NCBI RefSeq assembly: GCF_004684095.1
Contig: NZ_SRII01000008.1
Coordinates: forward strand, 62,001-126,000
From: Hymenobacter sp. UV11
Lineage (GTDB): Bacteria > Bacteroidota > Bacteroidia > Cytophagales > Hymenobacteraceae
Reading direction: 5' to 3'
DNA length: 64,000 bases
The position numbers and the translations under genes were made by a program. This document shows, piece after piece, positions 7,965 to 16,214 of this stretch. The notes beneath the pieces are model-generated. The model was not told where the DNA came from. It searched no databases and worked only from the letters and a program-made list of their open reading frames with translations. Position 1 is the stretch's first letter. Each line of letters starts with the position of its first letter.

Positions 7965-9314
7965 CTATGCCAGCTGCAGCCAAATGCCCAGCAGCACGCT
8001 CACCGCGCCCAGCGCCAGCAACAGGCCGTAGAGCGGCCCGGCAAAGCGCAGCCACTGGTCGTAGCGCACGCCACACACCGCCAGCATGGCCATGAGCGCA
8101 CCGTTGGTGGGCGTGAGCAGGTCGGTCATGCCCGCGCCGTACTGGTAGGCCAGCACCGTTACCTGCCGCGGCAGGCCGATGAGGTCGGAGAGCGGCACGA
8201 GCAGCGGCATCGTGAGCACGGCCTGGCCACTCACGCTGGGCACGGGCAGGTGCAGCGCAGCGTGCGCGCCCAGCATGCCCAGCGCGGCCAGCGCCACCGG
8301 CAGGTGCGCCAGCGGCGCGGCTAGCCCCCGCACGATGGTATCGACAATGTGCCCCTGCTCCAGCACCACGAAAATGGCCCGCGCAAATCCCACCAGAATC
8401 GCCGAAAACGCAATGTCGCGGAAGCCCATCACGAAGCCCTCGGCCGTGCCCGTGAAGCCCAGTCCGCCCAGCAGCCCCGCCCCGATGCCTAAGAGCAGAA
8501 ACAGCGCCGACATCTGGTCAAAATCCCAGCCCAGGCTCACTACGCCGTAGGCGAAAATGCTGAAGGCCACCAGTAGCAGCAACAGCACCAGTCCCGGCCG
8601 CCCACCGCCGGCCAGGGGGGTAGCCGCGTCGTCGGCGCCGGTTTCGGGGGCCACGCGGTAGTGGCTGGCGTGCCGCATGGTGCCCCCTATCCAGATGCCC
8701 AGCGCCACCGCCAGAAACACCAGCCGGTAGCCCGCCGCCGACAGCAGCGGTAGCTGCGCCAGTTGCTGCGCAATGCCCACCTGAAACGGATTGATGGGGC
8801 TGAACGCCGCGCCCACCACGGCCGTGCCCAGGCTAGCCGCCACCGCCGTGAGCACCGGGTAGCCGAGCCGCCGCATCAGCACCAGCAGCACCGGCACGAG
8901 GGCAATTATCTCCTCACCCATGTTCTCCAGCGCGCCCATGGTGCCAAACAGCACGGCCACCACCGGAATCACCGCCCCTTCGCGCCCCTGCGCGTGCCGC
9001 AGCAGCCAGTCAACTCCAAAGCGCAGCGCACCCGTCTGGTCCACCACCGTGAAAGCGCCGCCCGCCAGAAATATCATGAACACCACCGCGCCCGCCGCCG
9101 CCAGGCCCTTCGGGATGGCCACCGCCACTTCGAGCGGCCCCACGGGGGTAGGCGGCACCAGGTGGTACGAGCCCGGCACCACCACTTCGCGGCCGGTGGC
9201 GGCGTTGGGGCGGCGGTCAAACTGCCCGGCCGGCAACACGTAGCTCAGCACCGCGGCCAGAATGATAAACAGGGTCAGCAGCACCAATGGGTGCGGAAAG
9301 CGAAGCGACTTCAT
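7965..9314 (-). CDS. YfcC/DcuC-type membrane carrier
   Basis: 449 residues from the ATG at 9314. A polytopic membrane protein with about a dozen hydrophobic segments. The N-terminus FPHPLVLLTLFIILAAVLSYV followed by LPAGQFDRR is the family signature of the YfcC / C4-dicarboxylate anaerobic carrier group, and GALENMGEEIIALVPVLL and SVSGQAVLTMPLLVPLSDL are further conserved segments. Family members move dicarboxylates, amino acids or peptides; the substrate here is not predictable. A -7-like box 6 bases upstream of the ATG suggests a very short or absent leader. Divergent from a small unknown gene. Confidence 0.85.
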   Translation of the reverse strand: MKSLRFPHPLVLLTLFIILAAVLSYVLPAGQFDRRPNAATGREVVVPGSYHLVPPTPVGPLEVAVAIPKGLAAAGAVVFMIFLAGGAFTVVDQTGALRFGVDWLLRHAQGREGAVIPVVAVLFGTMGALENMGEEIIALVPVLLVLMRRLGYPVLTAVAASLGTAVVGAAFSPINPFQVGIAQQLAQLPLLSAAGYRLVFLAVALGIWIGGTMRHASHYRVAPETGADDAATPLAGGGRPGLVLLLLLVAFSIFAYGVVSLGWDFDQMSALFLLLGIGAGLLGGLGFTGTAEGFVMGFRDIAFSAILVGFARAIFVVLEQGHIVDTIVRGLAAPLAHLPVALAALGMLGAHAALHLPVPSVSGQAVLTMPLLVPLSDLIGLPRQVTVLAYQYGAGMTDLLTPTNGALMAMLAVCGVRYDQWLRFAGPLYGLLLALGAVSVLLGIWLQLA

Positions 9315-9319
9315 GCCCG

Positions 9320-9327
9320 CAAAGGTG
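9320..9327 (-). promoter_or_regulatory. -7-like element abutting the carrier start codon
   Basis: CACCTTTG on the minus strand (one base off TAnnTTTG), ending only 5 bases before the ATG at 9314. The transcript would start at or within a few bases of the start codon. The same arrangement, with nearly the same flanks, precedes fabH. Confidence 0.4.
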
Positions 9328-9378
9328 CGGCCGCGCCGCCGCAGATAAGCCCGGCCGTTGTATCTTCGGAGAAGGATT

Positions 9379-9624
9379 ATGACGTTTTCTGCCTTCAAAA
9401 ACCTGCACCAACGCCTGCAGGCCGAGCACCTCGCCCGGCACGGCCACCCCCTGGCCGAGCGCACCGAAGACGGCTGCGAGCTGCGCCTGTTCGCGGTGGG
9501 TAGCTACTACGCCGAGGTATGGCGCAGCCGGGGCGAGGAGCATATCCTGTTCATCCACGTCTTCGAAAAGCCCACCGGCCTCAGCGATTACCTGCCCCTG
9601 ATTTCGCTGGCCGACATGGCGTAG
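9379..9624 (+). CDS. small protein of unknown function
   Basis: 81 residues from the ATG at 9379, preceded by GGAGAAGG at good spacing for a Shine-Dalgarno site, which is unusual here and decides the start. The protein is soluble in character, with an amphipathic N-terminus (FKNLHQRLQAEHLARHGHPL) and a beta-rich middle (CELRLFAVGSYYAEVWRS, HILFIHVFEKP). No domain recognised. Divergent from the YfcC-type carrier, with about 65 bp between starts. Confidence 0.65.
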   Translation: MTFSAFKNLHQRLQAEHLARHGHPLAERTEDGCELRLFAVGSYYAEVWRSRGEEHILFIHVFEKPTGLSDYLPLISLADMA

Positions 9625-9774
9625 GGGGGTAGGGCAGTGCCGGCCCGGTTAGTGCAAGTAGGGCAAAAGCTGGTAGGATTGTGCCGCTTGCTGGGGATGC
9701 GGTTTTCTGGGGAGTATACTTGCCGAACTGCTACATCTCCCACCCGGCGCCCGGCGCGCAACTTTCCTGCGGCA

Positions 9775-11775
9775 ATGACTACTAAACTACTGTTCTTGAA
9801 TGGCTTGCTGCTGGCTGGCCCGGCGGCCTACGCGCAGGCGGGCTCCGTCTACCACGTCAAGTCGCCCGATGGCCGGCTCGACCTCACGGTGCAGGCCGGA
9901 CCAGCGCTAAGCTGGTCGGTGCGGCACGAGGCCACGGTGGTGCTGGCGCCGTCGCCCATTGCCCTCACGCTGGCCAGCGGCGAGGTACTCGGCAAAAATG
10001 CGATGGTGCAAAGTGCCAAAACAAGCTCCGTCAACGCTGTAATAGAGGCGCCGGTGTACAAGAAGCGCCAGGTAATAGACAGCTACAACCAGCTGACGCT
10101 GACTATTAAAGGGAATTACGGCCTCATCGCGCGGGCCTACAACGATGGGGTAGCCTACCGCTTTTTCACGAAGCGCAAGGGTAGCCTCACCATCCAAAGC
10201 GAGCAAGCCACCTTCAATTTTGCCCAGGACTACCCGGCGCTGCTGCCCTTCGTGCGCGACCTGCGCTTGCCAGGTGACCAGTACATGTCGTCCTTTGAAA
10301 GTCTGTACACCCCAATAAATCTGGCGCAGCTGCCCGCCAAAAAGGATACGCTGGCCTTCCTACCCAGCCTCGTGGCCTTGAGCGAAGGCAAAAAGGCCGT
10401 GCTCGTGGAGGCCGACGTGGAGGACTATCCCGGCATGCTGCTGCAGGCCGGCGCTGCGGGCGGCCCCAGCCTGCAAGGCGATTTCGCCCGCTACCCGGCC
10501 GAGGAACGAGCCGGCGGCTTCCACAACATGCAGCTGGTGGTGCCGCGCCGCGAAAGCTACATTGCCCGCACCAGCGGCACCCGCAGCTTTCCGTGGCGGG
10601 CCGTGGTGGTAAGCACGGCCGATAAGGAGCTGGTCAACAGCGATATGGTGTACAAGCTAGCCGCGCCCTCACGCCTGAAAGACACCTCCTGGATTCGGCC
10701 CGGCAAGGTGGCCTGGGACTGGTGGAACGACTGGAACCTGACCCACGTCGATTTTGAGGCCGGTATCAACACCGCTACTTACAAGTACTACATCGACTTC
10801 GCCGCCGCCCACAAATTGGAGTACGTCATTCTGGACGAAGGCTGGTCCGATGAGCAGGACATTCTGAAAATCTCGCCCACCGTGGACCTGGCCGCCCTGC
10901 TGGCGTACAGCCAGCAGCGGGGGGTAGGGATTATCCTGTGGGCCAACTGGCGGGCCATTGCCGAAAAAACCGACGCCGCCTTCGCCCAGTACGCTGGCAT
11001 GGGCGTGAAGGGCTTCAAAATCGACTTCCTCGACCGCGACGACCAGAAGATGGTGGTGTCGTCGTACACGCTGGCCCGCAAGGCCGCCGAGCATCACCTG
11101 CTCGTCGATTTTCACGGCATGCACAAGCCCGACGGCCTCATGCGCACCTACCCCAATGTGCTGAACTACGAGGGCGTCAAAGGTCTGGAAAACAGCAAGT
11201 GGACGCCCCACGACGATGTGCCGCGCTACGACGTGACCCTACCCTTCATTCGGATGGTGGCCGGGCCGCTGGATTACACGCCGGGCGCCCTGCGCAACGC
11301 CACCCAGGCCGAGTTTCACCCCAGCCACTCGCTGCCCATGAGCCAGGGCACCCGCTGCCACCAGCTGGCCATGTACGTAGTGTTTGAGGCTCCGCTCCAA
11401 ATGCTGGCCGACAGCCCCTCGGCCTACCAGAAGGAGCCGGAAAGCACCGATTTCATCGCCGCCGTACCCACCACCTTCGACCAAACGGTGGCCCTCGACG
11501 GCCGAGTAGGCGAGTACGTGGCCCTGGCCCGCCAAAAGGCCGGCACTTGGTACGTGGGCGCCCTCACCAACTGGGAAGCCCGCGACCTTACCCTAGATAT
11601 GTCTTTTCTGGAGCCAGGGCGCTACGAGGCCGTCATCTTCCGCGATGGTATAAATGCCGACCGCGACGCCACCGACTACACCCGCGAAGTAGTAAGTGTA
11701 TCCGCTACCGATAAGCTTCAACTAAAATTGCGCCAGGGCGGTGGCTGGGCCGCCCGCATCTACCCAAAGCCCTAG
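9775..11775 (+). CDS. glycoside hydrolase family 97 protein
   Basis: 666 residues from the ATG at 9775, with a signal peptide ending near AYAQAG. Family 97 architecture is clear: an N-terminal beta-sandwich (VYHVKSPDGRLDLTV ... IEAPVYKKRQVIDSYNQL), a central (beta/alpha)8 barrel (WDWWNDWNLTHVDFEAGINT, EYVILDEGWSD, GVKGFKIDFLDRDDQ, HLLVDFHGMHKPDGLMRTYP) and a C-terminal beta domain (WYVGALTNWEARDLTLDMSF). GH97 enzymes are calcium-dependent alpha-glucosidases or alpha-galactosidases, periplasmic or secreted. Whether this one retains or inverts, and so its substrate, is not settled from the sequence. Its stop codon overlaps that of the convergent CZB-like gene. Confidence 0.95.
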   Translation: MTTKLLFLNGLLLAGPAAYAQAGSVYHVKSPDGRLDLTVQAGPALSWSVRHEATVVLAPSPIALTLASGEVLGKNAMVQSAKTSSVNAVIEAPVYKKRQVIDSYNQLTLTIKGNYGLIARAYNDGVAYRFFTKRKGSLTIQSEQATFNFAQDYPALLPFVRDLRLPGDQYMSSFESLYTPINLAQLPAKKDTLAFLPSLVALSEGKKAVLVEADVEDYPGMLLQAGAAGGPSLQGDFARYPAEERAGGFHNMQLVVPRRESYIARTSGTRSFPWRAVVVSTADKELVNSDMVYKLAAPSRLKDTSWIRPGKVAWDWWNDWNLTHVDFEAGINTATYKYYIDFAAAHKLEYVILDEGWSDEQDILKISPTVDLAALLAYSQQRGVGIILWANWRAIAEKTDAAFAQYAGMGVKGFKIDFLDRDDQKMVVSSYTLARKAAEHHLLVDFHGMHKPDGLMRTYPNVLNYEGVKGLENSKWTPHDDVPRYDVTLPFIRMVAGPLDYTPGALRNATQAEFHPSHSLPMSQGTRCHQLAMYVVFEAPLQMLADSPSAYQKEPESTDFIAAVPTTFDQTVALDGRVGEYVALARQKAGTWYVGALTNWEARDLTLDMSFLEPGRYEAVIFRDGINADRDATDYTREVVSVSATDKLQLKLRQGGGWAARIYPKP

Positions 11776-12134
11776 GCGGGCACCTGGGCGCTGCGCTCAA
11801 CGCTGGTCAGCAGCTGGTCGATTTCGCCGGCCAGGCGCTCAATTTGTTCGAGGCCGGCGCGGGCCTGCTCCATTTCACCGCGCTGGTGCTGGCGCACCAA
11901 GGCCTGGCCGGTTTCGAGCATCCGGCGGATGAGGCGCTCGATGCCCGCTACTTCGGAGCGGTGGCCATATTGCGGTTTGAGCACGGCCGCAACCCACTGG
12001 CCCAGCGGGTTTTCCTGCATCGTAAACAAGCTGGGCTCGGCTTCGCGCACCCCGTAGAGTACCGAGCGCAGGCGCGACTTAAACAACACCTGCTTCACGC
12101 GGGCTTGCTGAAAGTCGAGGGCAGTAAGCTCCAT
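11772..12134 (-). CDS. small CZB-like (chemoreceptor zinc-binding-like) protein
   Basis: 120 residues, all helical in character. The pattern ARVKQVLFKSRLRSVLYG, then NPLGQW, then YGHRSEVAGIERLIRRM is laid out like a CZB domain, in which His, Cys and two His bind zinc. Here the first His position appears to be Gln, the Cys position of C-x-L-G-K-W is Asn or Pro, and only one of the later His is obvious, so zinc binding is probably lost or altered. It sits about 190 bp downstream of a PAS-only protein in the same orientation. In related bacteria CZB domains are often joined to PAS or kinase modules, so a sensory role with that neighbour is an inference. The family assignment itself is tentative. 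Confidence 0.6.
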   Translation of the reverse strand: MELTALDFQQARVKQVLFKSRLRSVLYGVREAEPSLFTMQENPLGQWVAAVLKPQYGHRSEVAGIERLIRRMLETGQALVRQHQRGEMEQARAGLEQIERLAGEIDQLLTSVERSAQVPA

Positions 12135-12324
12135 GCAGGGGTGGGAAGAAGATAAAAATTGGGCGGCCGACAGCAGTTACCAGCAGGAATGGCCCAGGTT
12201 AATTAGAACCTGCCGGGCTGGCAGCCCTAAGCAGGGCGACGCCCACATGCAAATTAACGACCAAACTGCCAAGGACACCCCAAAAAGGTTATTAAGTTGA
12301 GGGAGCCGGGTTAGGGGCTGAAGA

Positions 12325-13611
12325 CTACAGCTGGGCCAGCGCCTGGCGGGCTTGCACTAGCTCGGTTACCTCGTAGGCGTAGGATGTGAGGCCAACTGGC
12401 TGGCCATCTTCTTCAAAACGCTGAATAATATAGGTGAAGTAAGCGGTTTGCGGCTGGCCATCGGCCCGCTGAAAGTGCATGGGCACTTCACTAGCCTCGA
12501 AGGACTTGCCCGTGCGGTACACTTCGTCGAGGGTTGCCAGCATGCCGAGCTGCGCCAGCTCGGGCACAGCCTCGGCTACGGTACGGCCCACCAGCTCGCG
12601 GTCGCCCATGGCGGCCTGGTAGCGGGCATTCACAAACTCGTAGCGGTGCTCGGGGCCGCGCACGATGCCAATCTGGGCCGGTGCGTTCAGAAAAAGTGCG
12701 TAGAGCGCCGTGCGCTGCTGCTGGGCCAGCTGGTAGTTTTGGTACGATTGCTCGGCCAGCTCGGCCTGGTGCTCAGTAGCGTCGAGCAGTTCCTGCACCA
12801 TTATTTTCTGGTCGTGGATATCGGTGGCACCGCCTACCCACATCGTGAGCCCGCCGTCGGCATCGCGGCGGGGCTGGGCCCGCGAGAGTATCCAGCGGTA
12901 CTGGCCGTCGTGGCGCCGCAGACGGTACTCCACCTGGTAGGGCGTGCCCGCGGCCACCGACTGCGCCCACTGGGTGCGCACGCGCTCGCGGTCGTCGGGG
13001 TGCAGGTCGGCCAGCCACTGCTCGCCCAGCTCGTCGGCCTGTTCCTTGCCCGTAAAAGCCAGCCAGCGCGGGTTGAAATAATCACGCTGCCCATTGGCGG
13101 TGGCCGTCCAGATAAGCACCGGCAGGTTGTCCAGCACGAAGCGGGTGCGCTCCTGCTCCTCGGCCAGCCGCTGCTGCGTTTCGGCGGCGGCGCGGGCGGC
13201 GCGCAGCTGCTCGGTCACGTTTTGGGTGCGCTGCAAGATGTAGTGTAGCGTGCCATCGGCGTGCAGAATGGGGTAGTGCGTGGCCTGCCAGTAAAATTCT
13301 TCAAGGCCGCCGCCCTGCTCGGCGGACTTCTCTAAATCGTAGCGAATGAGCGGCATGGTATGCGGCTCCAGGAAGCGCCGCACGTGGTCGTGCGACTCCC
13401 GAATCTGGGCCGCGCCGCTCGCGCTGCTGGCCGGGTAGGCCTCAAAAAACGGCTTGCCCACGGCCTCTGCCCGGCTCTTAAGCGACACGGCCACGTGGCT
13501 ATCGGTATTATCGAGAATAGTCGCCTCCTCGTTGGGCGCAATGAGCAGAAAATTTTCGGGCAGCGAGCGAAAAATCGATTGGTAGTCGATGGGCAGGGTA
13601 GGGGCCGACAT
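12325..13611 (-). CDS. triple-PAS sensor protein without a kinase domain
   Basis: 428 residues from the ATG at 13611. Three PAS domains in a row: about 8-135 (FLLIAPNEEATILDNTDSHV ... YPILHADGTLHYILQRTQNV), about 155-275 (VLDNLPVLIWTATANGQRDY ... WVGGATDIHDQK, with a clear PAC motif) and about 300-420 (LFLNAPAQIGIVRGPEHRYE ... GLTSYAYEVTELV), linked by coiled coils. PAS proteins of this design normally continue into a histidine kinase after such a coiled coil. Here the frame ends with ARQALAQL and a stop, and no kinase motif follows in any frame of the next 190 bp. Either a stand-alone sensor working with a partner or a truncated kinase. Confidence 0.85.
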   Translation of the reverse strand: MSAPTLPIDYQSIFRSLPENFLLIAPNEEATILDNTDSHVAVSLKSRAEAVGKPFFEAYPASSASGAAQIRESHDHVRRFLEPHTMPLIRYDLEKSAEQGGGLEEFYWQATHYPILHADGTLHYILQRTQNVTEQLRAARAAAETQQRLAEEQERTRFVLDNLPVLIWTATANGQRDYFNPRWLAFTGKEQADELGEQWLADLHPDDRERVRTQWAQSVAAGTPYQVEYRLRRHDGQYRWILSRAQPRRDADGGLTMWVGGATDIHDQKIMVQELLDATEHQAELAEQSYQNYQLAQQQRTALYALFLNAPAQIGIVRGPEHRYEFVNARYQAAMGDRELVGRTVAEAVPELAQLGMLATLDEVYRTGKSFEASEVPMHFQRADGQPQTAYFTYIIQRFEEDGQPVGLTSYAYEVTELVQARQALAQL

Positions 13612-13749
13612 AGAGCAGAAGTTTAGGCGGGGCGAAAATAAGCAGATAATGCGCTTTGAACGGCCGGCCTCGCCCGCCGTTGCCGCGTTTCGCCCAACTG
13701 GCCCAGCCGACGGCTCAGCGGCGGGTTTTGCTGTTTGGGTCACTTTTAG

Positions 13750-13781
13750 TTGAAGGCCGCTGGCCAGTCTAGGCACCTTTG
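13750..13781 (+). promoter_or_regulatory. candidate promoter of the TonB-dependent receptor
   Basis: TTG at 13750-13752 and CACCTTTG at 13774-13781, 21 bases apart, resemble the Bacteroidota -33 and -7 elements with one mismatch in the latter. The receptor ATG is at 13812. Confidence 0.4.
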
Positions 13782-13811
13782 AGCCAGTTATCCGCCTCAG
13801 CTACTGGCCCC

Positions 13812-16043
13812 ATGAAAACTTCGCTACTCGCCGCCCTGCTCGCCTTCGGCCCTGCCGCCGCCACCCTGGCCCAGGCGCCTACCCCCCCCGCCGGGGCCCA
13901 AGCCGCCACGCGCCTCAGCGGCACCGTGCTCGATGCAGCGGGCCGCCCGCTGCCGGGCGCCAACGTCTTTCTGAAAACGACCTTCGACGGGGCCACGACT
14001 GACTCGCTGGGGCGGTTCAACTTTACGACCACGGCGGCGGGTACGCTGCCGCTCGTTGTCACCCTCGTGGGCTACGAAATGCAGGAAACGCCGCTGGCCC
14101 TGCCCGGCGGGCCGCTGGCCCTACCCCCCCGACGCCTGCGCGAAAGCCGGGCCTCGCTGGGCGCGGTCATGATTACGGGCGGGGCCTTCGAGGCCAGCGA
14201 CGAGAAGCGGGCGGCGGTGTTCAAGCCCCTCGATATCTTGACCACGGCCGGGGCCAATGCCGACATCGCGGCTGCCCTCAACACGCTGCCCGGTACCACG
14301 CGGGTGGGCGAGGAGGGCAAGCTGTTCGTGCGCGGCGGCGCAGCTTCCGAAACCCGCACCTACCTCGATGGCCTGCCCGTGCAAAGCCCCTACGGCGGGG
14401 CCGTGAGCGGTGTGCCGGCGCGGGGCCGCTTCGCGCCGACCCTCTTCAAGGGCACGCTGTTCAGCACCGGCGGCTACTCGGCCGAGTATGGCCAGGCCCT
14501 CAGCGCCGTGGTGGGCCTGAACTCGGTGGACCTCGCGCCCGAAACCCAGACCGGCATCTCGCTGCTGAGCGTGGGCGGCAGCCTGAGCCGCAGCCAGCGC
14601 TGGGCCCGCACCTCGCTCTCGGCCAACGTGGACTACACCAACCTAGCTCCGTACTTCGGCCTCACTGCGCCCGACCAGCGCTGGGCGCAGGCCCCGCAAA
14701 GCCAGGGCGGGGCTCTGCGCCTGGCCCACCGCACCGGCGAGTACGGCATGCTGAAAGTGTATGCTACCTACGCCCGCCAGCAGGTAGCTACCCGCCAGCC
14801 CGACCCCGAAACTGCCTACGCCGCCACCGGCCGCCTCACCGACCTGCGCAACGACAACGCCTACCTCAACGCCACCTACCGCACCGCCCTGCGCCGCGGC
14901 TGGAGCCTGAGCAGCGGCCTGGCCCTGGCCCGCGAGCACAACGACGTGCGCCCCGAGCCGCAACTCATCGACGAGCGCGAGCAAACCGCCACCGCCCGCC
15001 TGGTGCTCACCAACGACTCGGCCAGCACCTGGTTCAACCTCAAGCTGGGCGCCGAGGCCACCGCCCAGCGCTACGACCTGCGCTACCAGGCCACCGCCGA
15101 GGCGCCCACCTACGCGCCCGGTTTTTTGGAAAAGCGCACCGCTGTGTTTGGCGAAAGCGACCTGAGCCTGTCGCCGCGCCTCACGGGGCGGGTAGGGCTG
15201 CGCGGCGAGTACTCGGCGCTACTGGGCCGGGCCAGCCTGGTGCCGCGCCTGGCCCTGGCCTGGCAACTGGGGGCCAATGGGCAGCTCTCGGCCATCAGCG
15301 GGCTGTTTTACCAAAACCCTACGAATGACCTGCTGCGCGTGCAGCCCCGGCTGGGCTTCGAGCAGGCGGCGCACTACATCCTCAGCTACCAGCGCACCAC
15401 GGCCGGCCGCACCCTGCACGCCGAGCTGTATTATAAGGACTATCAAAAGCTGATGCGCTTCGACCGCTACAGCCCGCTCGACGCCAGCGCCTACGCCAAC
15501 AGCGGCAGTGGCTACGCGCGCGGCCTGGACTTATTCTGGCGCGACCGCTACCAGACCTTCAAAAAGGTAGACTACTGGGTGAGCTACGGCCTGCTCGACA
15601 CCCGCCGGCAGTATCGCGGCGACCTGGCTGCGGCCGTGCCCACCTTCGCCGCTACCCACAACCTGAGCCTGGTGGGCAAGTACTGGTTCGAAAAGCAGCA
15701 CCTCCAGCTCAGCGGCACCTACAGCTACGGCAGCCCGCGCGCTTACTATGACCCCAACCAGCCCGGCTATAACCAGGGCCGCACGCCCAGCTTCCAGCAG
15801 CTCGACCTCAGCCTGAGCTACCTCACGCACCTGGCTGGGCAGTTTACCATCGTGCACCTGGCCGTGACCAACGTGCTGGGCCGCGACAACCTCTACGGCT
15901 ACCGCTACGCTACCGCACCCACTGCCGGCGGCCAGTATGCCGCCGTGCCGACGCGCTCACTCACCCCGCAGATGGTAGTGGCCGCGCTCCTCATCTCCAT
16001 CAATAAAAAGACGCCCGGCGACACGTCGGTAGCGCCGGACTAA
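13812..16043 (+). CDS. TonB-dependent outer-membrane receptor
   Basis: 743 residues from the ATG at 13812, with a signal peptide ending near ATLAQAP. Residues about 35-115 are a carboxypeptidase-regulatory-like beta domain (LSGTVLDAAGRPLPGANVFL), common at the N-terminus of Bacteroidota receptors. A plug domain follows (ALNTLPGTTRVGEEGKLFVR, then GGAASETRTYLDGLPV), and the rest is a beta-barrel rich in alternating aromatic strands, ending near the C-terminus with NVLGRDNLYGYRYA. It is on the short side for the family. No SusD partner lies beside it, so a glycan-uptake SusCD role is not supported; the ligand is unknown. Confidence 0.92.
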   Translation: MKTSLLAALLAFGPAAATLAQAPTPPAGAQAATRLSGTVLDAAGRPLPGANVFLKTTFDGATTDSLGRFNFTTTAAGTLPLVVTLVGYEMQETPLALPGGPLALPPRRLRESRASLGAVMITGGAFEASDEKRAAVFKPLDILTTAGANADIAAALNTLPGTTRVGEEGKLFVRGGAASETRTYLDGLPVQSPYGGAVSGVPARGRFAPTLFKGTLFSTGGYSAEYGQALSAVVGLNSVDLAPETQTGISLLSVGGSLSRSQRWARTSLSANVDYTNLAPYFGLTAPDQRWAQAPQSQGGALRLAHRTGEYGMLKVYATYARQQVATRQPDPETAYAATGRLTDLRNDNAYLNATYRTALRRGWSLSSGLALAREHNDVRPEPQLIDEREQTATARLVLTNDSASTWFNLKLGAEATAQRYDLRYQATAEAPTYAPGFLEKRTAVFGESDLSLSPRLTGRVGLRGEYSALLGRASLVPRLALAWQLGANGQLSAISGLFYQNPTNDLLRVQPRLGFEQAAHYILSYQRTTAGRTLHAELYYKDYQKLMRFDRYSPLDASAYANSGSGYARGLDLFWRDRYQTFKKVDYWVSYGLLDTRRQYRGDLAAAVPTFAATHNLSLVGKYWFEKQHLQLSGTYSYGSPRAYYDPNQPGYNQGRTPSFQQLDLSLSYLTHLAGQFTIVHLAVTNVLGRDNLYGYRYATAPTAGGQYAAVPTRSLTPQMVVAALLISINKKTPGDTSVAPD

Positions 16044-16044
16044 C

Positions 16045-16213
16045 GTAGCGCTGAGGCACCTCATCCCCTAGCCCCCTCTCCAAAAAAGAGGGGGAACTAG
16101 AACTAGTCTTAGCTCTAAAATTCAGGTTCTATAAAAGAGCTATTCTAAAACTAGAGTTAGTTCCCCCTCTTTTTTAGGAGAGGGGGCTAGGGGGTGAGGT
16201 GCCTTCGCGCTAC
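16045..16213. repeat. nested palindromic element filling a convergent gap
   Basis: The left half begins GTAGCGCTGAGGCACCTCA; the right half, read on the other strand, begins GTAGCGCGAAGGCACCTCA and continues through CCCCTAGCCCCCTCTCC in both. Each half also folds on itself (CCCTCT / AGAGGG around an A-run). The element starts one base after the receptor stop and ends one base before the acyltransferase stop. Confidence 0.85.
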
Positions 16214-16214
16214 A

